Shown: positions 8,086 to 17,591 of the stretch, in pieces
Numbering within the stretch: position 1 is the first letter of the stretch
Layout: every line of letters begins with the position of its first letter
NCBI GenBank assembly: GCA_025146925.1
Contig: CP102260.1
Span: 2,097,389 to 2,161,388, forward strand
Source: [Bacteroides] pectinophilus
GTDB taxonomy: Bacteria > Bacillota > Clostridia > Lachnospirales > Lachnospiraceae
Reading direction: 5' to 3'
DNA length: 64,000 bases
Notes under the pieces: generated by a model
The model's database searches: none
What the model saw: the letters and a program-made list of their open reading frames with translations, nothing else
Told to the model about the DNA's origin: nothing
Position numbers and translations under genes: made by a program

Positions 8086-9420
8086 TTAACGTCTGCGGTC
8101 AATATTTGCATTCGCATAATATCTCGCTTTATCTTCATACATTAGTTTTTCAGACTCTGACAACAGCCTGTCCATGCTCTCTTTGTTGCTGCTGCGCCAT
8201 ATTGCGCCAACTGCCATAATTACATTATAATCCGGCATGTCAGTACGGAGTTTTTCTACAAGAGCCGTCATATCATGTTCGCTGATTCCGGGACACAATG
8301 CAAGAAGCTCGTCACCGCCTATTCTGAACACACCATATCCGTCAAATGTCCTTGCAAGACACTGTGAGGCCCTTATTATGAGGTTATCTCCGGCAATATG
8401 TCCCTGACTGTCATTAACTCTCTTGAGGCCTGTTATATCACAATATACCGCACCTATACTGCTCTCAGGTCTTATCTCAGATATATATCTGTCCATTGCA
8501 AATCTGTTGCCAAGCTTGGTCAGCTGGTCTGTCATTCCCATCGTCTCAAGTTCTTTTACCAGATCACGGCGCTTCAGTGCAGATACTATAAAATGCCCCA
8601 TTATCTTGAGCATATTGGTCGAATACTCAAGTGATCTGGCCGGTGGATTGTCAACACCGTAGAAGCCGATTATCTTTCCATCGTCATACAGCGGTACTAC
8701 CGCCAGCGAATGAATATTCTGCGGTGCAAGCACATTGTAAAGCATCCTGTTGCTGTCCTTAATATCCTCCAGATACTCTATCATTATATTCTTATCATGG
8801 CTGAAATTGTGGTACCAGCTCTCACAGACATCCGGTGACAGATTCTTCAGGTTCTGTATCTGTGGTTCTACTCCGCTTGTACACCACTCGTATGTATTAT
8901 TATCGTATCCCCTGTCATCCTTTTCAAATATATATATTCTCTCACAATCAAGCTCTTTGCCTATGTATTCCAGAAGAACATTAATCGAATCATCCGGCAT
9001 AGGTGCTCGAAGCGCAAGTCTCAGCCCTTCGTTCACAATCTCCTCAAGATTCTGATATTCCCGAATCATTCCGTTCTTCACTTCTTCTGTTGTAGCATCC
9101 AATGCCAGCTCTATTCTGTATCTTCTGCCATTATCCTGCATCATTGTATCCTTAAGCAGCAGATGCTTGTTCAGCAGCGGATTAAAATATCTCCATTCCT
9201 TGAATCTGCCTTCTTCAAGCATGGCATTATTGCATATTGTGCATGGCGTTGCGCTTTTTTGCAACACTTCATAACATTTTTTCCCTTTAACTTCATCCAA
9301 TGAGCTGTATCCATATTCATCAAGTGTTTTTCTGTTCATATACACTATCTCATATGTGTCTATATCAGCAACATATACAAACTCATCAAGGTTTTCAAAA
9401 AACTTACATAATTTTTCCAT
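8086..9420 (-). CDS. Diguanylate cyclase with PAS and GAF-like sensory domains
   Basis: 444 residues, no transmembrane segment. Residues about 5-105 form a PAS domain (FVYVADIDTYEIVYMNRKTLDEYGY) with a CTIC motif near residue 60 that could be redox- or metal-sensing. Residues about 130-285 are GAF-like (LEYIGKELDCERIYIFEKD, then VVPLYDDGKIIGFYGVDNP). Residues about 295-440 form a GGDEF domain: MTDQLTKLGNRFAMD, the active-site loop FRIGGDELLALC (GGDEL instead of GGDEF) and YEDKARYY. The active-site acidic residues are kept, so it should make c-di-GMP; no inhibitory RxxD site stands at the canonical spacing. Confidence 0.86.
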   Translation of the reverse strand: MEKLCKFFENLDEFVYVADIDTYEIVYMNRKTLDEYGYSSLDEVKGKKCYEVLQKSATPCTICNNAMLEEGRFKEWRYFNPLLNKHLLLKDTMMQDNGRRYRIELALDATTEEVKNGMIREYQNLEEIVNEGLRLALRAPMPDDSINVLLEYIGKELDCERIYIFEKDDRGYDNNTYEWCTSGVEPQIQNLKNLSPDVCESWYHNFSHDKNIMIEYLEDIKDSNRMLYNVLAPQNIHSLAVVPLYDDGKIIGFYGVDNPPARSLEYSTNMLKIMGHFIVSALKRRDLVKELETMGMTDQLTKLGNRFAMDRYISEIRPESSIGAVYCDITGLKRVNDSQGHIAGDNLIIRASQCLARTFDGYGVFRIGGDELLALCPGISEHDMTALVEKLRTDMPDYNVIMAVGAIWRSSNKESMDRLLSESEKLMYEDKARYYANANIDRRR

Positions 9421-9451
9421 ACACGTAATCTCCGCAATATATAAAAGTACT

Positions 9452-9976
9452 CTATTTGCCCGGATATTTAATTACGGAATCCATTGAATATCCTGCAAGC
9501 TTATCTCTTCCCTTAAGGCCTTCCAGCTCCATAAGGAATGCAATTTTAACAATCTTTCCACCAAGTTGTTCTACAAGCTTTATGATAGCTTCAGTTGTTC
9601 CGCCTGTTGCAATAAGATCATCAATAATTACTACCTTCTGTCCCGGTCTGATTGAATCCTTATGCATCTCTATTGTTGCCGTACCATACTCAAGTGCATA
9701 TTCCTGTGAAACGGTCTCACACGGAAGCTTTCCCTTCTTACGCACCGGAACAAATGCCTTGTGCATATTATATGCAACAGGAACTCCGAATATAAATCCT
9801 CTTGATTCCGGACCTACTACAACATCAAAATCAACACCATCAAGAATATTCTGTAATCCATCTATTGCCAGATGCAGTCCGTCCGCATCCTGAATAACAC
9901 TTGTTACATCACGGAATATAATTCCTTTTTCAGGAAAATCCGGTATACTTCTTACATATTCTTCTAACTTTTTCAT
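9452..9976 (-). CDS. apt: Adenine phosphoribosyltransferase
   Basis: 174 residues from the ATG at 9976 (MKKLEEYVRSIPDFPEKGI). It carries the type I PRTase PRPP motif VVIIDDLIATGGTT and the Apt signature FPEKGIIFRDVT and GPESRGFIFG. It salvages adenine with PRPP to AMP in the cytoplasm. The chosen ATG is 6 nt after GGAG; the upstream ATG at 9988 has no ribosome site. It lies 31 bp before the cyclase gene on the same strand. Confidence 0.95.
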   Translation of the reverse strand: MKKLEEYVRSIPDFPEKGIIFRDVTSVIQDADGLHLAIDGLQNILDGVDFDVVVGPESRGFIFGVPVAYNMHKAFVPVRKKGKLPCETVSQEYALEYGTATIEMHKDSIRPGQKVVIIDDLIATGGTTEAIIKLVEQLGGKIVKIAFLMELEGLKGRDKLAGYSMDSVIKYPGK

Positions 9977-10030
9977 TACAATCTCCATTTCTTACCTGAT
10001 ATCCGGGTATCTTAAGTCTGTATGCAGCCA

Positions 10031-10867
10031 TTAAACCTCTGCATATAACTTTTCCATAAATTCTCTTGTTGCCACTGCATTAGATGGAACTGTGTTCTCA
10101 AGCGTAACATGTACATATGGCTTATGTTCCTTAATCTTCTTAAGGAGAAGAGGATAGTTCATCCCGCCTGTACCTGCTGCTATAGACTTAAGTTCTCCAT
10201 TCTCTATAACATAATCCTTGGCATGCACAACAGCAATATCAGGTCCAAGCAGGTCAAATGCCTGCTCTATAATCTCATCCTGCTGCTTATAATTATCAAT
10301 ACTGAGCAGATTGACAGGATCAAATATTATCTGCAGGTTAGGCGAATTGATTGCATCAAGCACCTTTCTTGCACGCTCCACGTTATATACAATATGCTTG
10401 TAAACAGGTTCAATAGCAAATATAACTCCCATCTTCTCCGCATATTCAACAATCGGTCTTACGTTCTGTATAAAAAGCTCAAGTGCCTCTTCTGAATGGT
10501 TAGCAGGTTCATACTTATACTCTGTATTAACCGCACCTGTCTCCGTTCCCACGACACCGCATCCAAGCACACTTGCAAAGCGTATATGTGTCTTATACTG
10601 CTCAACAATTGCTGCATGCTGTACGCTGTCAGGATTACAAAGGTTCTTGTAGCATCCAAGCACAGCAACATCAACATCGTTCTTGCGGCATAATTCCCTG
10701 ATATAACATGCAAGCCCCGGTGTCATTGTCTCAAGTGCCGGGTTGAATTCTTTTATTGATTTATTAAGCGCTATATGCATACAGTGAAAGCCCTGGTTAT
10801 GTATATTAGGTATAAGCTCTGCGAGCGGTGCATATGCAACATCATGCGCACGAATTCCTATTCTCAT
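10031..10867 (-). CDS. Sugar phosphate isomerase/epimerase family TIM-barrel protein
   Basis: 278 residues of the xylose isomerase-like TIM barrel (AP endonuclease 2) superfamily. The expected metal ligands are visible in order: Glu in FAIEPVYKH, Asp in IIFDPVNLL, His in AVVHAKDYV and Glu near the end in HVTLENTVP. The family interconverts ketoses or acts on inositol derivatives; the substrate here is not determinable. The start follows GGAGG by 8 nt. It lies upstream of apt by about 54 bp with no clear terminator between. Confidence 0.8.
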   Translation of the reverse strand: MRIGIRAHDVAYAPLAELIPNIHNQGFHCMHIALNKSIKEFNPALETMTPGLACYIRELCRKNDVDVAVLGCYKNLCNPDSVQHAAIVEQYKTHIRFASVLGCGVVGTETGAVNTEYKYEPANHSEEALELFIQNVRPIVEYAEKMGVIFAIEPVYKHIVYNVERARKVLDAINSPNLQIIFDPVNLLSIDNYKQQDEIIEQAFDLLGPDIAVVHAKDYVIENGELKSIAAGTGGMNYPLLLKKIKEHKPYVHVTLENTVPSNAVATREFMEKLYAEV

Positions 10868-10941
10868 CGTATATTAACCTCCGTACAATATTAGTCTATT
10901 ACCTATTAATTATAATATAAAACAATCATAAAAAAAAGAGC

Positions 10942-10959
10942 AAATATATAAATATATTT
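10942..10959 (-). terminator. Weak AT-only terminator after the kinase-like gene
   Basis: An 18-nt near-perfect palindrome of A and T followed, reading leftward, by GCTC and a run of eight T. The stem has no GC pairs, so efficiency is doubtful. Confidence 0.42.
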
Positions 10960-10963
10960 ACCC

Positions 10964-11965
10964 TTATTCTCCCGAAAGATATTTGTGCGCAAGCGTCTTT
11001 GTATTCTTTATCCAGTTCTCTTTATACAGCTTCACAGGCGAAGATTCGGGATGTCCCGCCATCCACGCAGTAAGCTGGAGCCTTCTCATCATTACGAATG
11101 TATCTATCATCCCTATGTCCCTGTCAGAGAGTGTCCTCACCGCGCTATATCCGTTAAGCCATGCATCTTTGAGGTACGGCACGATTGCCCTCTCTTCCAT
11201 AAAGCTTACTGATGACGCAAAATCACTTACAAACCATCCAAACCCACAGTCATCAAAATCGATTACTCTCATTGAATTATCGTCATTTGCAATAATAATG
11301 TTGGCAAGCCGCATATCTGCATGGATAAGTCCGTAATTTGCATTATTTATGCCATAATCCGACAGTCTCAGCTTTATTATATCAGACGCTTCTGACATTA
11401 CGTATGCCGAACACCTGTCTATATCCTTTCTATCCTGCCACCTTCCCCAGTCAACTTGTTCTCCTATTATATTTTCGTAGTTAAAATGCATTCTGTGAAT
11501 GGATACTATATCTTTCCAGGATGCAGACTGTATATGCATCCACGCTGTCATATGTCCGAGTGTTTTAAAGCATTCCAATATCTTTTCATTGATGCATTCT
11601 TCAAGACATACACCATTAATATATTCAAACATAATGCAGTAATATTCAACTCCATCATCACCAATGATGCTCCGGATGCAGCTTCTATCAAGTGACGGCA
11701 GGACTTTTGCAGGATTTATCCCATGTCCGTATCCGGCAAGTGCATCTATCCATCTTACCTCAGAAACAAGCTCAGCCAGGGTATGATACCCCGGCCTGCT
11801 TATTCTAAGTACTGCGTCCGTACTTCCCGTCATTCTGTTAATAATTGCATATGATGCATTCTCAGAGACCATTATCATCTTTGCAATGTGTGTGTGCTGC
11901 CACCCGTATAACGGAAGCACTCTCCCGGCAATTCTGTCTGTAACGGTTCTATCCTCAAATGCCAT
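10964..11965 (-). CDS. Aminoglycoside phosphotransferase-fold (APH) kinase, function unknown
   Basis: 333 residues. The APH/choline kinase catalytic core is clear: LIHADMRLANIII (Brenner's motif, catalytic Asp and Asn) followed by VIDFDDCGFGWFVSDFA (metal-binding Asp). This fold includes homoserine kinase II-type, SrkA-like and antibiotic kinases; nothing identifies the substrate, and the distant sequence argues against a specific resistance gene call. It starts 14 bp after the chemoreceptor stop and is likely co-transcribed with it. GAGGTCAC precedes the ATG. Confidence 0.72.
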   Translation of the reverse strand: MAFEDRTVTDRIAGRVLPLYGWQHTHIAKMIMVSENASYAIINRMTGSTDAVLRISRPGYHTLAELVSEVRWIDALAGYGHGINPAKVLPSLDRSCIRSIIGDDGVEYYCIMFEYINGVCLEECINEKILECFKTLGHMTAWMHIQSASWKDIVSIHRMHFNYENIIGEQVDWGRWQDRKDIDRCSAYVMSEASDIIKLRLSDYGINNANYGLIHADMRLANIIIANDDNSMRVIDFDDCGFGWFVSDFASSVSFMEERAIVPYLKDAWLNGYSAVRTLSDRDIGMIDTFVMMRRLQLTAWMAGHPESSPVKLYKENWIKNTKTLAHKYLSGE

Positions 11966-11979
11966 TCTAAAGTGACCTC

Positions 11980-14100
11980 TTATAATGTAAATTTGTTAAT
12001 TGAAGCCTTAAGTTCCACTGCAATGTTATTAAGCTTCTCTGCAGCACTTGCAACATCTTCCATAGTTGTGTTAACCTGGTCTGCCGATGCAGTTACTTCC
12101 TCTGCAGCCGCAGCTGACTGCTCTGACACATTAGCTATATTCTCCATGCTGTTAACAACAGTAGTCTTGTTATCTGCCATGTTGTCGTTGAGTTCACCAA
12201 TCTTGGAAAGTCCTTTAATAAGCTTACCGAGTGATTCCGAAATCTTATTAAAGAGCTGAAGCGTCGAATCAATTGTCTTACTCTGCTCTGCCTGAAGCTT
12301 ATTACTCTCTTCAAGTGTATCATTAACCTCACCTGACTTAGTTGCAATCTCAGCTATGATAGCCTTAATCTCATCAGTTGATGTTCTCGACTGTTCTGCA
12401 AGCTTACGAATCTCGTCTGCAACAACTGCAAAGCCCTTGCCAGCCTCTCCGGCTCTTGCTGCCTCGATGGAAGCATTAAGTGAAAGAAGATTCGTCTGCT
12501 CTGTTATATCGGCAATCGCATCAGATATGTAGTTAACCTTCTCTATGCTCTGAAGCATCTCATTTATAATCTGGCTTGATGCCTTGGCATTCTCTACAGT
12601 CTTGTCTGACTTTTCAACAAGCTCCTTAACAACATCCATGCCCTGTGCACTAAGCTTGTCAGCCTCTTCTGACTCTTGGTTGATATTCTCAACATAAGCC
12701 TTAGTCTCTTCAAGACTTGCAGCAAGCTTATCCACTTCACTGTTGGCATCCTGTGTACTCTGAGCCTGTTCCGTAGCTCCCTGGGCAACACTCTGTATTG
12801 CCAGTGACACCTGGCTAGTTGTCTCCTTTGTATTGCTTGAAATTCCGGAAATATTCTCTGCTACTCCAAGTACGACCGTGAACTTATCATTAACTTCATG
12901 AATCAGTGCAGACACCGCCTCTACCATATCATTAAAGTTAGCCTGAAGCTCTCCGAGTTCATCATTACGTGTCACATCCATATGTACAGTAAGGTCACCC
13001 TTTGAAATCTTCTCTGTAGCACCCTGAATCTTCTTAATAGCCTTGGCAATTGAGAATGCCACGAATATTGCAATTGCTGTTCCGATGAGTGCACCTACAA
13101 CAGCTGCTATTATAACTGTATTAAGAAGTGCTTTCTGGCTTGATGCGTTCTCAACACGGCTCTGTATAAGCCCTACAAGCTTCCATCCCGTAATCTCATC
13201 CTGAAGAACTGTTACATAATAGTTCTTACCATTAATCTTTTCTTCATAGCTTACAGCCTCATTATCATCTGATGCTTCTGACCAGCATTTAAGATTTGAA
13301 ACACTGCCCTGAACTGCATCGTTGGCATCATTATCAACAATTATATTGCCGCTGCCATCTACGAGGAGAACATAACCTGTATTCATAAGACTGATATTCT
13401 TCACATACTCTTCAACGGTACTGAAGTCAATATCCATGCCGACTACACCGACCACTTCATCATTAATCTTAATCTCCTGTGATACAGTCATAATCTTAGA
13501 GCCTGCAGGTCTGTCAGTCTGTGACTGTGTATCTGTATAAGGCTCTGTAAACGTAGCATATATATTAGCTCTCTTCTTGCTTCCGATACACTTTGTATAC
13601 CAGTCCTTAGAAGTATTGTTAACACCTGTCTTGATTTCCTTAGTCTGCTTAACCTTGCCCGTTCCCGGATCATTCCAGAGGTAAGCATTAAGCAGATATC
13701 CTGATTTTGTTGAATAATACGCTCTTACCGGATTCTCAGTAACCTTCAGTGACGCAACAAGTGAATCCTGGATTGCACTGACATTCGTGTCAAAATCACC
13801 CTGATCCTCAAGATGTTTTACTTCCTGTTTACGGGTAAGCAGATCGACAGGAATACTGATCGTATTCAGGTATGTCTGAAATCCGTCAAGTGCCTCATCA
13901 AGCGTCTGCCGGCTTGTAAGCTTCATGTTATCGTCAAGTATTGCCGTTACACGATTGTCTACAAGTACAGCACTAAGAATCATCGATATAAGTATAACAA
14001 GCAGGAAATATGCCACAAGTTTTACTCGTATAGGCGTCCTGATGCTCCTGATACCTGTTCCTTTGATACCTGTTCCTTTACTACTGTTTTTCTTTTTCAT
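11980..14100 (-). CDS. Methyl-accepting chemotaxis protein with extracellular Cache domain
   Basis: About 706 residues from the ATG at 14100 ([11 protein letters not shown]), which has GGAGAGG upstream; an ATG 42 nt earlier has none. Topology: first membrane segment at about residues 22-44, periplasmic/extracellular double Cache region to about 330 ([20 protein letters not shown]), second membrane segment ([22 protein letters not shown]), HAMP, then the signalling hairpin with its tip near [24 protein letters not shown]. It should feed CheA/CheW. The ligand is unknown. The basic N-terminus contains a short tandem repeat (KGTGIKGTG). Confidence 0.9.
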   Translation of the reverse strand: MKKKNSSKGTGIKGTGIRSIRTPIRVKLVAYFLLVILISMILSAVLVDNRVTAILDDNMKLTSRQTLDEALDGFQTYLNTISIPVDLLTRKQEVKHLEDQGDFDTNVSAIQDSLVASLKVTENPVRAYYSTKSGYLLNAYLWNDPGTGKVKQTKEIKTGVNNTSKDWYTKCIGSKKRANIYATFTEPYTDTQSQTDRPAGSKIMTVSQEIKINDEVVGVVGMDIDFSTVEEYVKNISLMNTGYVLLVDGSGNIIVDNDANDAVQGSVSNLKCWSEASDDNEAVSYEEKINGKNYYVTVLQDEITGWKLVGLIQSRVENASSQKALLNTVIIAAVVGALIGTAIAIFVAFSIAKAIKKIQGATEKISKGDLTVHMDVTRNDELGELQANFNDMVEAVSALIHEVNDKFTVVLGVAENISGISSNTKETTSQVSLAIQSVAQGATEQAQSTQDANSEVDKLAASLEETKAYVENINQESEEADKLSAQGMDVVKELVEKSDKTVENAKASSQIINEMLQSIEKVNYISDAIADITEQTNLLSLNASIEAARAGEAGKGFAVVADEIRKLAEQSRTSTDEIKAIIAEIATKSGEVNDTLEESNKLQAEQSKTIDSTLQLFNKISESLGKLIKGLSKIGELNDNMADNKTTVVNSMENIANVSEQSAAAAEEVTASADQVNTTMEDVASAAEKLNNIAVELKASINKFTL

Positions 14101-14239
14101 TTTCCTCTCCGTTCCGGCATCACCGATGCCAAATCCATTCATATCACCAATCTATTATATTTTAACAGAAATCCATTGAACTTACAACCTTTCAAATGAT
14201 ATCCGGCTGCACTCATGCTGACATGCACAATAAAACATA

Positions 14240-14269
14240 TTGACAATATATTATCTGTTGTAATATACT
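14240..14269 (+). promoter_or_regulatory. Promoter of tRNA-Thr
   Basis: TTGACA at 14240-14245, 18 bp, TATACT at 14264-14269. The predicted start near 14276 is about 30 nt before the mature tRNA 5' end. Confidence 0.7.
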
Positions 14270-14305
14270 TTAATGGTTGGTTTGAATATAACACATACAT
14301 CACAT

Positions 14306-14377
14306 GCTGCCGTAGCTCAGTGGTAGAGCACTTCATTGGTAATGAAGAGGTCGGGGGTCCGACTCCCCTCAGCAGCT
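14306..14377 (+). tRNA. tRNA-Thr (anticodon GGT)
   Basis: A 72-nt cloverleaf. The anticodon stem CTTCA/TGAAG holds the loop TTGGTAA, giving GGT for threonine. The D arm GCTC/GAGC and T stem GGGGG/CCCCT are intact, and no CCA is encoded. Two oddities: the sixth acceptor pair is a C-A mismatch, and the T loop reads TCCGACT where TTC is nearly universal. The last 9 bases overlap the end of the oppositely oriented sigH gene. Confidence 0.88.
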
Positions 14378-15004
14378 TTTTCTTATTTTGGAGCGTATGC
14401 GCTGAAGCGCATTATCTACTGATTTGGGCTGTTTATTAAGCAGCCGTGCAATCGCAACATAATCATTACCGTCAATATAAAGATCAAGGACCTGTTTCTC
14501 ATATTCACTGAGGCAGGTCCTTATTGCTTCATATATTACATCAACGCGCTCCTTGTCAATGTACATATTCTCAGGGTCCTGAGCCGAAGACGCTACAACC
14601 ACATCTATAAGATGAGTCTGCGGTTCATCATATGCCTCCTCATCAACCGCTACCGGCATATCAAGAGAAAGCGACTCATTAAGGAGCTGATACTTCTTGC
14701 GGTTGGATTTTGCTACTGCAGTGCACATATTCCTGTTTATGCACATACTTGCAAATGTTGCAAATGAAGCCTCCCTGCCTGCGTCATAATCCTGCACCGC
14801 CTTATACAGACCTATCATGCCTTCCTGAATCAGGTCCTCTTCATCGCCTCCGGCTATATACATTGCATGTGCCTTGCGCCTTACACAGCCTTTGTAACGC
14901 TCAAACAGCTCATCTATGCTATCCCTGCTGCCATCCCTGTACATCTGTATAAGTGCTTCATCACTAAGCTTACCAGTCAAAATTCCCCCTTGTACAAATA
15001 ACAT
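14369..15004 (-). CDS. sigH: RNA polymerase sigma factor SigH-like (sigma-70 family)
   Basis: About 211 residues. Region 2 is well kept (FERYKGCVRRKAHAMY, then DEEDLIQEGMIGLYKAVQDYD and FATFASMCINRNM) and region 4 has a helix-turn-helix (AIARLLNKQPKSVDNALQRIRSKI). In Bacillus and Clostridia SigH drives early stationary-phase and sporulation genes, and it sits downstream of rlmB as here. The ATG at 15004 directly follows the rlmB stop; a TTG at about 14981, 4 nt after GGGGG, is an alternative start that would remove the odd N-terminal MLFVQGGI. The stop codon lies inside the tRNA-Thr gene on the other strand. Confidence 0.86.
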   Translation of the reverse strand: MLFVQGGILTGKLSDEALIQMYRDGSRDSIDELFERYKGCVRRKAHAMYIAGGDEEDLIQEGMIGLYKAVQDYDAGREASFATFASMCINRNMCTAVAKSNRKKYQLLNESLSLDMPVAVDEEAYDEPQTHLIDVVVASSAQDPENMYIDKERVDVIYEAIRTCLSEYEKQVLDLYIDGNDYVAIARLLNKQPKSVDNALQRIRSKIRKSC

Positions 15005-15745
15005 TTATAACATTCTCTGTCTTACTATCTCATAAGCAAGTACTCCCGCAGCAACAGAAGCGTTGAGTGAGTCTATATTGCCCTTCATAGGAATTGAGGC
15101 CGTAAAATCACACTTTTCACGGACAAGACGGCTCACACCTTCACCCTCTGCACCTATTACAAGGCCTATAGGACCTTTGAGATCAAGATTATACATAACC
15201 TCTCCATCCATAGCCGCGCACACAAACCACATTCCCTCTTTCTTGAGTTCCTCAATTGTCTGTGCTATATTGGTAACCTTGGCTACGGGAGTATAATTGA
15301 TTGCCCCTGCACTTGTCTTTGCGACCGTAGCAGTAAGACCTACAGCTCTCCTCTTAGGAATAATCACACCATGTGCTCCCGCAAGGTTAGCTGTTCTTAT
15401 TATAGCCCCAAGATTATGCGGGTCTTCTATTCCGTCAAGAATAAATATAAACGGCGGTTCGCCTTTTTCCCCGGCTGCATCAAGAATATCCTGCACCTCA
15501 GCATATTCATAAGCTGCGGCATATGCAATAACACCCTGATGTTTACCTGTCTCAGACATTGAATCAAGACGCTCTTTAGATACAAAATTAATTATTGTAT
15601 CATGCTTCTTAGCTTCACGTATTATTGTCCTTACAGGGCCATCCTGACATCCGTCAAGCACAAACAGCTTATCAACCGGTCTTCCCGAACGCAATGCTTC
15701 CGTGACGGCATTACGTCCTTCTATTGTAAGTTCTTCATATCTCAT
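15005..15745 (-). CDS. rlmB: 23S rRNA (guanosine-2'-O-)-methyltransferase RlmB (SpoU family)
   Basis: 246 residues from MRYEELTIEGRNAVTEAL. The N-terminal substrate-binding domain is followed by the SPOUT knot motifs DGIEDPHNLGAIIRTANLAG, GLVIGAEGEGVSRLV and IDSLNASVAAGVLAYEI. It methylates a conserved guanosine (G2251 in E. coli numbering) in the peptidyl transferase P loop of 23S rRNA. The reading frame stays open upstream into mrnC, but homology begins at this ATG, which overlaps the mrnC end by 11 bp. Confidence 0.93.
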   Translation of the reverse strand: MRYEELTIEGRNAVTEALRSGRPVDKLFVLDGCQDGPVRTIIREAKKHDTIINFVSKERLDSMSETGKHQGVIAYAAAYEYAEVQDILDAAGEKGEPPFIFILDGIEDPHNLGAIIRTANLAGAHGVIIPKRRAVGLTATVAKTSAGAINYTPVAKVTNIAQTIEELKKEGMWFVCAAMDGEVMYNLDLKGPIGLVIGAEGEGVSRLVREKCDFTASIPMKGNIDSLNASVAAGVLAYEIVRQRML

Positions 15746-16199
15746 CTGCATCCAACCTTTCAATAATACCTGCCCTGATAAGTTCGACCATTCGCACATA
15801 CCTTCCCTGCAGGTACAGATATCCCATAAGTGCTTCAAAACCGGTTGCGCGTCTGTAATCTGCAACAGTAGCATTCTTTGCCTTTGTATAAGACTTGGCA
15901 TTGCGTCCGCGCTTATACACCGCATGTTCCTCCTCATCGAGCATAGGCTCTATAACGTCCATCATATCTGACTGTGCTTTGGCCCTTACCAGTCCGTCAG
16001 CCATTCTGTTAAGCTTATTAACAGGCATGTTGCCTTTGCCAAGCAGATATGTCCTTATCACAAGGTCATATGCGTCATCACCTATATACGCAAGTGTAAG
16101 CGGCGAATATGACATGACATCAACCTGCTTTACATCGAGCACCTGCCTTATTATTCCAATGAAATCCTTATTATCTTCCACAATCAGCTTCTCTTCCAT
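15735..16199 (-). CDS. mrnC: Mini-ribonuclease 3
   Basis: 154 residues: an RNase III catalytic domain without the double-stranded RNA-binding domain, with LAYIGDDAYDLVIRTYLL and the later TGFEALMGYLYLQGR. In Firmicutes MrnC trims the 3' and 5' ends of 23S rRNA precursors. It overlaps the end of cysS by 16 bp and the start of rlmB by 11 bp, the standard tight cysS-mrnC-rlmB arrangement. Confidence 0.95.
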   Translation of the reverse strand: MEEKLIVEDNKDFIGIIRQVLDVKQVDVMSYSPLTLAYIGDDAYDLVIRTYLLGKGNMPVNKLNRMADGLVRAKAQSDMMDVIEPMLDEEEHAVYKRGRNAKSYTKAKNATVADYRRATGFEALMGYLYLQGRYVRMVELIRAGIIERLDADEI

Positions 16200-17590
16200 C
16201 TCACGCCTTCTCTTGTATCCTCAAGCACAATGCCTTTGTCAAGAAGAAGCTGCCTTATCTCATCAGCTCTTGCAAAATTCCTGTCTTTTCTTGCCTGCTG
16301 TCTCTCCTGAATAAGATTGTCTATATCTTCATCCAGAAGCTCCTTCTCACTTACAACTTCAAGTCCTAGTATCCCGCATGTTCCGGCTATCTTATCAAGG
16401 ACATCCTGTAAGAACTTCTTTGAGTCTGATGACTTGCACGACGTATTGGCAAGCTTAACCATATCAAATATTGCCGTTATTGCATCAGCTGTATTAAAAT
16501 CATCATCCATTGCATTTTCAAACTGCTTAATCATGCCATCAAGCTGCGCAAGAATATTCTTTTCTTCTTCTGAGACTTCCCTGTCCTGTGCATTGTCTAT
16601 CATATGGTTAAGATTGCCGGCTGCAGTTGTAATTCTCTCAAGACTGTTCTTTGCTGACTCCATAAGCTCCTCGCTGAAATTAAGCGGATTGCGGTAATGG
16701 GCACTAAGCATAAAGAATCTGAGTACCTGAAGATCATACTTAGCTGCTATATCTCTTACCGTAAAGAAATTGCCAAGTGACTTTGACATCTTTACATTAT
16801 TAATCTTGAGGAATGCATTATGCATCCAGTATTTTGAGAATTGCACACCATTAGCTGCTTCGCTCTGTGCTATCTCATTCTCATGATGAGGAAATATAAG
16901 ATCCTCTCCGCCTGCATGTATATCTATGCTCTCTCCAAGATACTTCTTGGCCATTACAGAACACTCTGTATGCCATCCCGGACGTCCTTCACTCCATGGT
17001 GATTCCCAGTAAGGTTCTCCTTCCTTCTTAGGCTTCCAGAGTACAAAATCAAGCGGATCTTCCTTTTCTTCTCCGCCTGCGACCTTAATATCCCTGTGTC
17101 CTGCCTCGAGGTCATCAATATTCTTCTTGGAAAGTTTGCCGTAGCCCTTGAACTTTCTTGTTCTGTAATATACAGTACCATTGACATTGTATGCATATCC
17201 TTTATCAATAAGGGTCTGTATAAGTTCAATCATTCCGTCTATCTCTTCTGTTGCAAGGGGATGCTTTGTTGCAGGCTTAACATTCATTCCTGCCATATCC
17301 TTCTTACATTCTGCGATATATCTTGTTGATATCACATCAGCTGTAACACCTTCTTCATTGGCAGCCTTAATAATCTTATCATCAACATCAGTAAAGTTAG
17401 ATACATAATTAACTTCATATCCCTTATACTCAAGATATCTTCTTACAGTATCAAAAACTATCATTGGACGTGCATTGCCGATATGGATAAGATTGTATAC
17501 TGTAGGCCCGCACACATACATCTTCACCTTGCCTTCTTCAAGTGGCACAAATTCTTCCTTTTTCGCCGTAAGTGTGTTATATATTTTCAT
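16184..17590 (-). CDS. cysS: Cysteinyl-tRNA synthetase
   Basis: 468 residues from MKIYNTLTAKKEEF; the ATG at 17590 follows GGAGGAGAAG. Class I motifs are present: IHIGNARP for HIGH and KMSKS followed by LGNF. Likely zinc ligands are the Cys of YVCGPTVY, the Cys of HTECSVMAKKYLG and the His of FPHHENE. It charges tRNA-Cys. Its position immediately after cysE couples cysteine synthesis to its use. Confidence 0.97.
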   Translation of the reverse strand: MKIYNTLTAKKEEFVPLEEGKVKMYVCGPTVYNLIHIGNARPMIVFDTVRRYLEYKGYEVNYVSNFTDVDDKIIKAANEEGVTADVISTRYIAECKKDMAGMNVKPATKHPLATEEIDGMIELIQTLIDKGYAYNVNGTVYYRTRKFKGYGKLSKKNIDDLEAGHRDIKVAGGEEKEDPLDFVLWKPKKEGEPYWESPWSEGRPGWHTECSVMAKKYLGESIDIHAGGEDLIFPHHENEIAQSEAANGVQFSKYWMHNAFLKINNVKMSKSLGNFFTVRDIAAKYDLQVLRFFMLSAHYRNPLNFSEELMESAKNSLERITTAAGNLNHMIDNAQDREVSEEEKNILAQLDGMIKQFENAMDDDFNTADAITAIFDMVKLANTSCKSSDSKKFLQDVLDKIAGTCGILGLEVVSEKELLDEDIDNLIQERQQARKDRNFARADEIRQLLLDKGIVLEDTREGVRWKRS

Positions 17591-17591
17591 G

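Noticed and set aside
8086-9420. Degenerate (inactive) GGDEF domain because of GGDEL
   Set aside because: The catalytic acidic residues are kept; Leu for Phe at the last position is a common active variant.
10964-11965. Aminoglycoside resistance gene
   Set aside because: Only the generic kinase motifs are shared; gene context is a chemoreceptor operon and no mobile element is near.
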